Below, piece by piece: positions 23,901-34,833 of a DNA stretch of 64,000 bases. This DNA is from Blastobasis lacticolella. Taxonomy: Eukaryota > Arthropoda > Insecta > Lepidoptera > Blastobasidae. The stretch lies in contig LR990052.1 of NCBI GenBank assembly GCA_905147135.1, positions 14,880,200 to 14,944,199 of the forward strand. The letters run 5' to 3'. The notes beneath the pieces were generated by a model, which made no database searches, was not told the origin of the DNA, and worked only from the letters and a program-made list of their open reading frames with translations. The translations under genes were made by a program, and so were the position numbers. Each line of letters starts with the position of its first letter. Positions within the stretch are counted from its first letter, which is position 1.

Positions 23901-24994
23901 GAGGCTTGGCACACTGCAACGCAGCACCGTACGGTAGTGCGTGACGTGCGTTAGTGCGTGACATAACGTTTTCTGAGCTGTCATCACGCATAGTCGAACA
24001 CACTGAAAACGCATTCACGCGCGTTCGTGAAGATCCGTCGTTTTTTTTTCTTTGACACATTTGACACGCTTTGTAGTTAGTATTGCCATGTAGGTCTACT
24101 GTAATATGTACTGAATTTATTGCTGAATCCAAAGAGATAGTATATATTGGCTGAATCCACGGGCTGTCCCTAATGAAATGTACAAAATACCTAATGTTTT
24201 CTGGGGAAGTTTTCTGATTGTTAAAGCAATATATAAAAGCCAAAGCCAAGAGTGTCAAAGCTTTAGTATCTACAAAATGACAAGGATCAAGAATACATCA
24301 TAATCGTGGCGTGAAAAGGAACTAAAATTTCGCCTATTTGAAAAGTCAATTTTCAATGCGGCGGCATGCACATGGGCGTAGCCAGCATAGGGCCACCGCC
24401 CCACCTAGCAAAATGTATGAACTTCTTCAGTATATTCATATTCATTTATTCGTAGTAATATTAGTAGAAAAATTGAATTTTTAAGCAAAATTAAAAATGC
24501 ATTTTGGGTGACAGCTGTCAAACCTAAAACTGTTAAAACTCGGAAATACATATATCCTATTGCTAGTTGAGGGCGACGTTCAATTCGAATATTAGGCGGT
24601 CGGGCTGCGGGTCAGATAAGTTTTTGGCGCTGTACTTTCTACATAAAAACGCAGCAAATAGGCCGCCGCTGTGAAGTGAGGTCTCCAGGATTGTCGGATA
24701 GGTGTTCCGTTACTCAGTTCTCAAATTAATTTTCGTCTAAGTAATATAATTTTATGAAAAGATTATAACAATTTGGACAATTCCTAAATATGTGATTGTT
24801 TAGAAGTTACACATTTTTTCAAATTTCGCCAGAATGACGAATAAAGGACCCAATCTTGTAACACTAGAGTGATCTATGGAAATGCTGCTCCGGATTTGTC
24901 TATGGAATCGTACGGTGATGCGGATCCGCAGCCACGCGCGTAAATGCGTTTTCCGCAGTACCGTACGGTGCTTCGTTCCAATGTGCCAAGCGCC
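23901..24994. mobile_element. 1.1-kb Harbinger-like element with TTA target duplication
   Basis: The left end at 23,901 (GAGGCTTGGCACACTGCAAC and onward to CACCGTACGGTA) and the reverse complement of the right end at 24,994 (GGCGCTTGGCACATTGGAAC and onward) match at 31 of 36 bases. TTA flanks both ends (23,898-23,900 and 24,995-24,997). TTA/TAA duplications are the PIF/Harbinger signature. The 163-codon minus frame at 23,767-24,258 straddles the left end and is not a gene. Confidence 0.6.
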
Positions 24995-25009
24995 TTAGTT
25001 CCTAATTTC

Positions 25010-26235
25010 GCCATTTCACAGGTATGTTGGTGGCACTGTGACTATCTCTTTCTTCCGTATGAGAAACATTGACAATATCACGGACTGACTCGCCGTGACT
25101 TCTCTTGGATTCGCTCGTATTCAAACAAATTGAACAGAGAGGCATAGAAGGAGCCTCATTGTCTGTTCTGAGTCACAACCTCTGTTTTGTTTCATTTTTA
25201 AGGGACGGCCATAAGTTGTCAAATTCCCCTCCATAACCACTGCTATGGTCAAAGGTGGACTTGGTCTTCTTAAGCATAGCTTTCTGTATGACATTGAGTC
25301 ATTTGTACAAAGTTGTACCTGATTGACAGTGTACATTCTTCTAATATGAGCAAATATATTGGAAAAACGCACTAAAAGTTTAATCTGTTTTTTCTGCAAA
25401 AAAGTTCTTGGTTGGATAATAACGAAATGCCCGGAAAAAGAATTAATTTCAAATGTACAGCGCAAATCAGACGTTTAAAGTGCGTCAAAGTATTAACGTA
25501 AAGTTCTAATTGAAGCCTGGCCACGCCATCACCTGGCTGGTGATTTTCATGCCGTTAAGGTCCTGTCACACATTCGAAACAGTAGAAAAATTGTCAGATA
25601 ACTGTGTCAGAAAATTTGGAAAAAAGAGGTGCTCATGAGAAGCATAGCATATTTTATGAACTTGACATGGAAAAATCGAATTAAATAACTTTACTAATAT
25701 AGTCTTATAAGAGAACCATTATGTTACAAACAAAAAAATTATAGATTAGTATTTTACGTAGATTTTATTTTCCTATTAGGTACGTGTTTTTTTCTTAGTA
25801 AACAGCGCAATGTGGCGTAACGAACACACAGGGAGTGAACATACAGGACCACTAAATTTTTACGATGATTTCACAGAGCATCCGTAGTTACCATGATCTG
25901 ATGATATTTCTCCAAAGGGCATAAACTCAGTGGAAAGGCTCTATATCCAAGGTACAAAAAGCTATCAAACAAAACATAACAAAGAAACTTCGTGTACCAT
26001 AGACCTTACAGGGTAATTAATCAACCTGTTTAACATTTTACTTAACCGACTCTTAAGAACGTTTCGCACTCCTTATTTCAGTTTGTTGAAGTTATTTGTC
26101 ATGGCCCGGGCCTCAAGAGTTGAAGTAGCGACTTAAAAATCTGCCGGATAAAATGGTAAGTGACAAGTTGACAGCTAATTAATTTTTATCCTCGTTCAAC
26201 GGAATCTAGGTTTAGGATAAAAATAATCATCTTGG
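25010..26235. other. No gene recognised
   Basis: A 114-codon minus frame at 25,121-25,465 has no motif I recognise, no start context and no partner exon. The rest is AT-rich. Confidence 0.4.
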
Positions 26236-26239
26236 CGGT

Positions 26240-26735
26240 AATGTCCCGGTTGTGCTCTCGCGCACGAAGGCCCGGGGTCCAGCTTGACCATGATTAAGGA
26301 TTTGGCAGATCAGGTAATTACAGTGGAGCGACTGTCATCTGAACTCCGTGACCCTGCTACCAGGAGAACCTGACCAGATTATCCTGGATCATGGTTACAC
26401 ATTCAGTCGCCTGAATGTGCAGATTTCTTCACGATGTTTTCCCTCACCTTAAGAGCATCGGTTAGTATTTAACTAACTCCACTTTATCCATGTAAATGGT
26501 TGTCTAGAAGAGATCGCTATTGGCGATAAGACCGCCCTTGTACTTGTCATAATCTTGCAGAATCTGTGATAATTATACTGTTAATGTACAATAAAGTGTT
26601 AAATAAATAAATAAATAACGTACATAACTCAGAAAAGAGTCATTAGTGTATGGCCGCAGTGGGATTTGAACTCGGTACTTCTCGCTTACGAGTCGGTTTT
26701 TTTAACCACTAGTCCACATACGCTCCATGGATTCT
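26240..26735 (-). repeat. SINE family A, near full length, with nested LINE tail
   Basis: Antisense body runs from ATGTCCCGGTTGTGCTCTCG to the head at 26,640-26,735, where GCAGTGGGATTTGAACTCGG is the antisense B-box. The copy is split by an insertion at about 26,485-26,615: TGGTTGTCTAGAAGAGATCG, CGATAAGACCGCC and CAATAAAGTGTTAAATAAAT. (C)TAAC stands on both sides of the insert, as expected for a target duplication. Confidence 0.7.
26485..26615 (+). mobile_element. 5'-truncated LINE tail nested in SINE
   Basis: TGTCTAGAAGAGATCGCTAT and TGGCGATAAGACCGCC followed by CAATAAAGTGTT and (AAAT)n form a 3' UTR widespread in lepidopteran LINEs. A similar end, CAATAAACTGTTAAATAAAT, occurs at 33,780-33,815. 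Confidence 0.55.
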
Positions 26736-27114
26736 ATGTTTAGGATATTGTCACCAAATTCTATCCTTAATCTATACATATTATAAATTTTATATTATCT
26801 GAGAAATTATGTGGATTGCGGCTGATTAATGTAAATTGCCTTTTCTTGTTTCTGTTTACGTATTTCGCTTCACAAAGGTGATAAGATCTTGAAAAAGAAA
26901 CATAAATCTTATCTATTGCCGATACCGAGTCGCAGATTGTAATATTTATTGGCGACAAAGGAATCGCGAAAGATGTCCAATACGTTCTTATATTTATAAA
27001 CTTGACTTTATATAAGATATACGACAACCGTGTGAATACTTGTGCTCCTTCTTTAGTGGAAGTCGGTCGTAAAATAAGCAAACGACGGCAAATATAGGAA
27101 CTCCTCATTAATGT

Positions 27115-27300
27115 GTATTTCAGTAATCTGGTCAGGTTTGCCTGATAATGGGGTCACGGAGATCAGATGGCAGTTGCTCCACTGTAATTACTGGATGTGC
27201 CAAATTCTGGATCATAGTCAATGAAGACCCCTAGGCACTCGCGCGCGGATACAGGCACAGGCACAGGGATATTGACGCGAAGATGATTATTAGGTAATTA
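27115..27300 (+). repeat. SINE family A, 3' part
   Basis: AATCTGGTCAGGTTTGCCTG, GGGGTCACGGAGATCAGATG, TGCTCCACTGTAATTA and GGGATATTGACGCGAAGATG match the 3' half of the family. Confidence 0.65.
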
Positions 27301-28395
27301 TTACCTAGGGCAAAATATGTGAAATTTTAGTTACTATGGATAGTTATATTATGATATACTTGTTGACTAACATACCTGGCTTGTTTGCTTATAATACGGT
27401 ACCTAATAAAATGTAGAAAAGACAATAAAATTAAATCATCTGTGTCATAATATAGTGGCAGGGACTCTTAGATTATCCTCGAGACATTTTCAGAAATCTC
27501 TAAAGGTGAAAATCTATAAAGAACCTCTTTTTGGAGTCCGTCTGTCTGTCTGGTGAGTTGGCTATCGCCCACTCAATATCCTTGTTCTCAGGAACGAGTA
27601 AATAAATCAAGTTGAAATTGTTGACAAACAAAAACTTAGACCTACCAAAGTCACCATTCAATATAAAATAAAATAAGTACTTATTTGCGGCACAATAAGC
27701 CCGCAAAGCTAACCATAAAGCCATCGAAGCGTAAAGTATTTGAGATACAACATGCACAATGCATTTTACAAACAAACCGAACGAAGGAAAATGTAAGGGA
27801 ATAACTGATATAAACGACGATATTACAAGGCAAGCTCGCTTGGCTCGGCTGGATAAACCAAGAATGAGAATTCCCTGTAGGTACTATGTTGTTCACACAG
27901 TGGTTCAATGTAAACGTATAGGTAGGTACAGTTCACAACCAATACCTTTATAGAAATTGATTTAAGAGGACAGGCCATACTGTCCAATAATGAGTAGACC
28001 TTTATGCAGATAACATTACTTGCGGATGACAAAGGAACTAAATTTGACAGACAGCCAACAAGAATAACACACAATATAAACAATGACAAGGACGCTATAC
28101 TTCAAAGCAATCTCATTTGGAATCTACTCTAGCTAAATATGCCTATTACAAAAGATGGAGTATCATAGAGCACCGAATCGGCATGTTTCTGGCCCGTCAT
28201 CGCCATTGACCAAAACCAGTCTTTGTTAATTTAAGATCTGTAATTTCTCGCCTAAAACACAGGGTATCATATTATCCTAGCTCAGGCAAAAAATATGTTC
28301 TATTTTTACCTTTTACCTGTTTTTTACATCTAAAATTGAAATGTATTTCAAAAGATTTAATAAACTTTTTATTTTTCTTTTATATTAATTATTGA
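27300..28395. other. No gene recognised
   Basis: Overlapping frames on both strands between 27,500 and 28,089 show no conserved motif. A short phrase at 28,035-28,100 (GAACTAAATTTGACAG, ACAAGGACGCTATAC) recurs at 5,985-6,045, so part of this is repeat-derived. Confidence 0.4.
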
Positions 28396-28399
28396 TATT

Positions 28400-28590
28400 G
28401 AATCATTCCGAGTTCGAACCCCAGTACCGCCATGTACCAATGACTCTAACTGATACTCATACGGTGAGGGCAAATATCGTGATGAAACCTGCACATAGAT
28501 CATGATTCAATGATAGATCATGGTACCCTTGGCAACAGATGACAGTCGCTCCCCTGTAATTGCTGCTCATCCAAATTATGGTCAAGGCGG
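28400..28590 (+). repeat. SINE family A, truncated head and body
   Basis: GAGTTCGAACCCCAGTACCG is the B-box region, then CATGTACCAATGACTC, TCGTGATGAAACCTGCACAT and AGTCGCTCCCCTGTAATTG follow in family order. Confidence 0.6.
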
Positions 28591-29027
28591 CCGGTCCTCC
28601 AATGCGTGAGTTGTCATATAAATAGTAAGTACAGACCTCCAAACTTTTCTGACCCGATGGCCAAAACTTGAGCCAACTGTCGCCTTTTTCAAATGTAATA
28701 GCAAAGCTAACAACAGCGACGACGTCACCGGGCCAGTTAAGTTTGTGGCACAGTGCCTTGGTCTCACGGAAATAAATTATTATAATATTATTCTCCTCCT
28801 TACCGTAACCAAGTAATACGTAGAAAAAGAAAACAATACATAACATCAAAGCCGTTGCTTAATTGTAACTTCTTAGGTTCCATCTTGGGAGCTCGAAAGA
28901 CTCATTCCCTTTGAAGTTAATTAAATGACAATGCGTGAACGTTTCATGACGGGAGCGCGGTGCGTGCTCCCCTAACGAGTTCTCAAAAGAAAGTGTAACT
29001 TTGTTGATTACTGAAGTAAAACATGAT

Positions 29028-29790
29028 ATTAAAGCTCTCCCTCATAGGGGGTAATGCGCGATAATATCGCGTGCGTTTTTGTGATAATGCGTCCAAGACG
29101 TTGCTTTTTTCCATGCCCTTCCCGTACAGCTGCGTTTTTATTTTAACGCCTAATAGTCGAAAAAATTAGTTTAATAACGCAAGTCGTCGCCTCATTGCTT
29201 ATTGGGCATATCGAACAAATTTATTTATCCAAAATTTACTTTTAATGCATTATTACCTGTTAAGGCTTTAATTTTAATGCTGTTCATAGTCTCGGATGGT
29301 ATATCATTAAAGCTGCGGTATGTAAAATCGCATGACACTTACTACAAAATGTAAAATCTTTAATTAATTTTGTTTTTTTCGTCCGGCAGACAAACAGTTA
29401 TGGAAAGTGATCACCGCCACCTATGGACATCAGCAACACCAGGGGTGCTACCAATGCTTTACGATAAGGAAACCTCTAATATACCTCTTGAACGATCCCA
29501 TGTCATAGTCCAATAAAACACTGTAACCACACTGTAACTCCAACCGGAGTTCATTCCACATCCGAAACGTACGAGTGAGAAACGTTCTTTCGAATTTTCG
29601 CGTGGACACCAGTAGACTCGTAATCGGGACTAGTACCCAGCTCACGGCGGGTGATGCGATGGCGGAATTGTTCTTTGGACACCAGATCAAATAATTGAAC
29701 ATCGCAATAACGCATGCGATAATATCGCGTAACATTTCAATATTATCGCACCCATGTGGGAGAGTCTTTATTCATGGGGAACAAACACGT
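29028..29790. repeat. Candidate MITE-like unit with palindromic CGCGATAATATCGCG
   Basis: AAAGCTCTCCCTCATAGGG near 29,031 pairs with AGACTCTCCCACATGGG (minus) near 29,772 with small gaps. A CGCGATAATATCGCG palindrome sits just inside the left end (about 29,058) and GCGATAATATCGCG just inside the right (about 29,718). A LINE fragment occupies 29,390-29,700. Confidence 0.4.
29390..29700 (-). mobile_element. LINE reverse-transcriptase C-terminus, minus strand
   Basis: The frame includes VLVPITSLLVSTRKFERTFL, TRTFRMWNELRLELQCG and YDMGSFKRYIRGFL, then tail sequence with TGATGTCCATAGG on the minus strand. The FxxRxxRxWNxLP and GSFKxYIRRFL pattern closes non-LTR retrotransposon polyproteins. It is 5' truncated and related to 61.64-61.92 kb. 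Confidence 0.65.
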
Positions 29791-30174
29791 CTCACTACGT
29801 CTTATGTACGAGCTCTTGGAAATGTAAACAAAACGTGTCAATGTTTGGTAGAGAACTTAATTAAGAATTTGATCGAGGTGACGTGGAAATAAAATTAATT
29901 TGTCTTTATGCTCCGTTGTACAAAGTTTCGTAGAACGTATGCGATAAAGAAAATATCGTTGTTGTACTTATCTTCTGCTGAAGACTGTGAAATGAATAAA
30001 TAAATAGAACTCTAGTTAAAATGGAGCAATGAGTTTCCTAAAGGATAGTATCATTCGTACATTTAGGTTTTAACAATACAGAACTGCCCGAGCGTTGTTT
30101 TAACTGAAATACCATTGAATTCTTTCTTCAAAAAATTATTCTGGTTAATTATTTTCAAATTATCAGTAACATAA

Positions 30175-30310
30175 CGGCTTGTCCCGTCGTCGCACAGATA
30201 CAAAGTAAATAATACAAACAGGCAAGCAGGCCATCTGATGAAAAGCGGACACCGCAGCCTATGGACATCAGCAGCACCAGGGGCGCTACCAATGCGTTAA
30301 AACTCCATTC
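30175..30310 (-). repeat. LINE 3' tail
   Basis: Read on the minus strand: GCATTGGTAGCGCCCCTGG, TGCTGATGTCCATAGGCTGC, TTTTCATCAGATGGCCTGC, TTGCCTGTTTGTATTA. Same tail as 33.53 kb, with no coding part. Confidence 0.6.
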
Positions 30311-30499
30311 TGAAGCTCCAGCAAAACTCAAGTGCTGGTTTCTCTCGATCCTCCGGCTGCAGTCATCGTAACTCGCTCTACGATGGCAAACTAGCCGATG
30401 TGCAAACAGCCGGGATACATGCAAAGATGATAATGATGATCTGTACCACGAAATAGTAAAATTCGTTTTTTAATTTATGTCTGTACTATATTCAGACCA

Positions 30500-30865
30500 T
30501 TGAAGCGTCGGTGGCCAAGTAGTTAAGGTATCCGACTCGTAAGTGAGATGTGCCGGGTTCGAATCCCATTGCGGCTATGCACCAATGACTTATTTTTATG
30601 TTATGTTCATTAGTTGAATGCTACAAGATGCTCCTACGGCGAGGGAAATCATCGTGATAAAACCTGCAACTTCAGGCGACTGAATGTGTAACCATGATCC
30701 AATCTGGTCTAGTTCCCTCTGGCAGCAGGGTCATAGAGGTCAGATGGCAGTCGCTCCAGTGTAATTATCTGACCTGCCAAGTCCTGAATCATGCAAAAGG
30801 CGGACCCCGGACCCTAGCACGGGAGAGCACAACCGGGGCATTAACGCAAATACGATTATTTTACT
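30500..30865 (+). repeat. SINE family A, full-length reference copy
   Basis: A-box-like GGTGGCCAAGTAGTTAAGG and B-box GGTTCGAATCCC mark the tRNA-like head. Then come CACCAATGACTTATTT, GAAATCATCGTGATAAAACC, ACCATGATCCAATCTGGTC, AGATGGCAGTCGCTCCAGTG and a tail GGGGCATTAACGCAAATACG. Head, body and tail are contiguous, about 360 bp. Confidence 0.75.
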
Positions 30866-31254
30866 ACATTCCGACCATTCAGACTAATAGTAACAAGAGA
30901 GAGCAAAGATTAACAATAAAACAGAGACGGCTCATAACTTATGTAACCCCCGCGAAGGCAAGGAGCGCCTTGTTAAAAGTCACGTCGCATTGCTGCGCAA
31001 CTTTGCTTATTCCCCATAATGCAGCCGGACCCGGGAGGTATGCAAATAGTGTTCACGTCTTCAGTTAGATGTTAACAACTTTTGTTTCGGGCTGCGCGGA
31101 TAAATTGGGTTAGACGAGCGGAGATGTCGTGTTCGAGAGATAGGTAGCTTTTTTAGTCGGCGGTATTATGCATATGGTATCATGTTTAGTCACACGCATA
31201 ATATGACAGATACGAGCATAGAGTTCTTCAAGAAATGGGTTAAAAGGTTTTTAC

Positions 31255-31370
31255 GGAGTCGGCAACTGTAGGTGATGCCCCTGGTATTGCTGCGGTGACT
31301 GCTTACCATCAGGCAGGCCGCAATTTTGTTTGCCACCTTAGTGGTGTAAAAAAATAAAAAACGACGTTCT
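31255..31370 (+). repeat. LINE 3' tail
   Basis: GTCGGCAACTGTAGGTGATG, CCCCTGGTATTGCTGCGG, TTACCATCAGGCAGGCCGC and TTTGCCACCTTAGTGGTGTA. The last phrase recurs at 44,660-44,690. Confidence 0.5.
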
Positions 31371-31434
31371 AGAAAAGCTGAACTTTAGCCGATGTGCATT
31401 ATTTACCCTTCAATATTTGTACTTGGCCGGTCTG

Positions 31435-31690
31435 TGGTGTCCGGCAGAGTAGAATAGCACCAACCCCGTACACTTGTGGGTGTCGTACAAGGCGACTAAT
31501 GTTTTCGAGGCAAAAGATCTAGTCTCCGTAAGCTGGAAAATGGGCAGCAGCGTTTTCCATTGTTATATTTAAACACTGCGATCTCCAACTCGCCCGCCAA
31601 GCGTGGAGATTATGACAATAAATAAATAACCTCCCCTGTCGTGGGAGAGGCCCTAAGTCCTGCAGTGGACTGTTATGAGCTGTTATGATG
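31435..31690 (+). repeat. Dispersed repeat, LINE tail type 2
   Basis: TGTCCGGCAGAGTAGAATAG, CACTTGTGGGTGTCGTACAA, GGAAAATGGGCAGCAGCG, CCGCCAAGCGTGGAGATTAT and CCTGCAGTGGACTGTTATGA. Shared with 49,430-49,690 (same strand) and 59,770-60,000 (opposite strand). Confidence 0.65.
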
Positions 31691-33406
31691 ATCTGTACTT
31701 TTAATTAGTAGTATAATTACAGTATATTTAAAAAAGTACAATTAACAAAATAAGTATAATTTAGGTAATAAATAATAAAGGCAGAAACTTCTTGGTGTCC
31801 GGCAGACAAATAATCTGTTGATAGGTTGATAAATAAGCTATTGTATTGCATGTGCCCTTGGGTTCACTTTCAAATTCATTGGTACAACAAGAAGGCAATA
31901 AATAAATTTACACCTCGTCCCCACGAAGTGTCGCGTCCGATGAAACCTGGAAAGCCTTCCCGGCTACAGGTGCTCCCAGAGGTTGTGTAGCACGTAGGCC
32001 TAGGTATCTTTTGGGCGAGTCGTGCATAACCAGTCCTGTAGGCCGGCTGGAACTCATGAGAGTTCACCTCCTCCCTCCAAACCGCTACCGGAAGGTACCC
32101 ATTACCTTTGCGTTTGGCGCAAAAAAAGATACCAGACCAGAGACCTTCATACCTAATACCATAGAATAGGCAGCAGCGTTTTCTGTTTGTTACGGGCTGT
32201 TGATGTGACTTAATTTAAATTTGTATGTGCATGACAAGGTTACGCGTTGAAACATCGCTAAAATAACATATTGGAGTCTGTTCATGTGGGACGCTTATAG
32301 TCCTTTTTTACTCACGAAAATCAACGAATAGCCAGTCAATGACAGATGATGTGAGAATCGCTTTCAGTGATATGAATCGCTTATAGTGATATGAATGATA
32401 TACATCTTCGTTTAAAAAGTGGAACACCTCTTATCAGTGAATCGAAGTGCATAATAAGTGATTAATCTCAGTAATAAATTTGATATACTAATGTAGTTTG
32501 TAAGTCATTATTGTTTGTTTACTAACTCAAATATGGACATTGTCTGAAATAAATTTATTTTATTTTTATTTATTTTATAATATGATTTCAGTTGATATCG
32601 CCGGTATCCTATGACTTTGAATTTTGCGCAAAGGTTTCTTAAAATACCGCAAGGATTTACATTCCCGCCGGAAAAGGAGAAAATGCGTTGGAATATGGTA
32701 CCAATGGTAAATGAACGGGAAAACACGAGTCTGAATTTATTGGTACATTTTAGCTTTCCATCGTGGCGCCATCAGAAAAGTAGAAAATAAATTAAATTTG
32801 AAGTATCTAAATTTGAGTGTGTCTGGAATTGCACATGGTAGTACGTACGAGACGAGGACGAGTTTATACAGAATGTTGCCAAGTTATCACTCAATGGGAA
32901 CACTCGCTGCGGGACTTGTTCCCAATTTAAGATATTCATAATAAGGAAAACCATTACATCAAACACCAATCTTAAGTGTAAAAAGTTTAATTTTATTTAG
33001 GTTTAATTTTTTTTTCTGTTTTCTGTGTTTATTTTGTTTGTGACTAGTAAAGTTAATTCAAATTAAAAAAATAAATTTAAGAGTCGCCCACGTTTAGTGT
33101 AATCGGATTTACGTTTAGTGTGATCACAGTTGGAACGTACACAACCTACATCTGGATCTGTACATCGGATAAACACTGTCGTAATTTAATTGCCGAAACT
33201 CGTCACAGCAGGAACATTAAAAGGTTGATGCATTAAAAGGTTGATGGAGCCTCGCGACAGAGCCCCAGTTGTTCGTACGTTTTATGTTGTGGAACTCTGT
33301 ATTATCTACTTAATAAGTACTGTTTCGTGTGAAAACTAAATTTGGTATAAGTATAAAGTTTGCTGTATTTGAAATTACTATGATAGAATTATCAGGCTAT
33401 TGATTA

Positions 33407-33451
33407 ATACCTAGTTACCTACGCCTAAAATAGGCGTAGGTAACTAGGTAT
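33407..33451. repeat. Perfect hairpin, 21-bp arms, 3-nt loop
   Basis: ATACCTAGTTACCTACGCCT(A) at 33,407-33,427 is exactly the reverse complement of 33,431-33,451; only AAA lies between. No mismatch in the arms. It lies just upstream of a LINE tail. Confidence 0.9.
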
Positions 33452-33464
33452 GTATGTAATACAC

Positions 33465-33820
33465 ACAGTGTTTCCTTTGGACTATGACATAGGATCGTTC
33501 AAGAGGTATGTTAGAAGTCTCTTTAGAGGCCGGCAACGCATTGGTAGCGCCCCTAGTGTTGCTGATGTCCATAGGTGGCGGTAACCACTCTCTATCAGGT
33601 GGCTCGCTTGCCTATTTGTGTGCCATGTCATGCCTTCTTCCCGTTGGTACCCCTAATAACACATTATTAGCTTCACATCACGCTTCCGAAGGCCTGGAAG
33701 AGATTTCTTTTAGAAATAAGTAGCGCCTGTTGTGCCATTTATTACTTTGCCTGTTTTTCACGATGTATTTCCTGTGCACAATAAACTGTTAAATAAATAA
33801 ATAAATAAATAAATTATTTT
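33465..33820 (+). repeat. LINE C-terminus relic, tail and second tail
   Basis: CTATGACATAGGATCGTTCA and AGGTATGTTAGAAGTCTC encode DIGSFKRYVRSL-like remnants, followed by TTGGTAGCGCCCCTAGTG, TTGCTGATGTCCATAGGTGG and TATCAGGTGGCTCGCTTGCC. From 33,715 a second type of end follows: GTAGCGCCTGTTGTGCC to CAATAAACTGTT(AAAT)n. Confidence 0.6.
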
Positions 33821-33829
33821 GACAAATCT

Positions 33830-34730
33830 CTCGCGATTCTTCCACGTTCATTAATCTTTTCTTAATTAACGTCGAATGTGAAAAATTAGGGTAACTGATA
33901 CTTAGATACAATTTATAGGCGCAACGTACGTTCCTACGTATTCTTAGGTGTCGTTTTATTCATTTTATTATTGGCAACTTTATACGTACAACTAGAGGTT
34001 TGTTAGGACCGGTCCCCATGTAACAAAATAGAGGAAATATCGTTCATATAATTTAGTAGAAAAAAAGTCGGCTTTTTGGACCGACTTGTGCCCCTGCATA
34101 TGAATCTATAATCACCCTCTATACGGCTGTGGCCCCTCTTCGGGTTAAAGGGCACTTGAAATGGTCTCCGAAAAATTACCTGCGCACGCACAAATAAGAG
34201 TCTTTCCAGAAAACGATTTCGCACCAAAATCTCCGTAATATTTACTCGTTCTTTCATTAAGCACTTTGTCGACGAACTTGAAATATTGGCAAATATAATT
34301 AACAACTTAGTATGACACAATTTGGAAGATAAAATAAAAGGTCCTGTGTACTGAGTACATAACGGAGAGAAATTAAATTGTCCGATTCAATTGTTCCGGT
34401 CTGTTTGTGTTTTACTTTCGGGGAAAAAAAAGTTAAAAAAAATTTCGGCAATAAAATTTGTTTCTTTTATCAAATTATGTAGGTATAATAGTATATATGT
34501 GGTCTTCATAAAATAACTGACATATTTTTAGGTACCTATGTAATTTAATAATTTAATTGAATATTTATCAAGATCAAACTTTGAAACAACCAACGGAACT
34601 CAACTCGACTTTTTTAAAGTTCTGATTGAAACCTATTTAAAAACGAACTCTTTTACTTTGACAAAATGTCACTTGCCATCTCTATGATCATCATAACATT
34701 TTAAGGTGGTAGTGGAGTGTTCTATTTTCT
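33830..34730. other. Intergenic, no gene recognised
   Basis: AT-rich sequence upstream of the CFAP299-like gene. A 105-codon minus frame (34,003-34,320) has no recognisable motif. Core promoter elements are not obvious. Confidence 0.4.
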
Positions 34731-34739
34731 GTATTGAAA

Positions 34740-34747
34740 TATCGATA
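34740..34747 (+). promoter_or_regulatory. DRE-like TATCGATA upstream of CFAP299-like gene
   Basis: The palindromic octamer TATCGATA lies 87 bp before the ATG, inside a run of ATATCGATATTGATATC-like sequence. The same octamer is the DREF core in insects. Its position fits a proximal promoter element, but AT-rich sequence yields such octamers by chance and TATCGATA-like sites also occur in the repeats at 5.2 and 5.5 kb. Confidence 0.3.
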
Positions 34748-34833
34748 TTGATATCAACGATATTTGTATAAATTTACCGTCAAATACACTATTCACAAAT
34801 CTTTTATCTTGTTCATAAACAAAATTCCTAATC

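Noticed and set aside
23767..24258. 163-codon minus-strand open frame, the longest in the window
   Set aside because: It straddles the left inverted end of the 1.1-kb Harbinger-like element, includes non-coding repeat sequence and shows no protein motif.
30500..30600. tRNA gene (A-box and B-box like sequence)
   Set aside because: The same head followed by the same body recurs several times, so it is the promoter of a SINE. The same applies to 13,705, 26,640, 36,665, 45,778 and 58,560.
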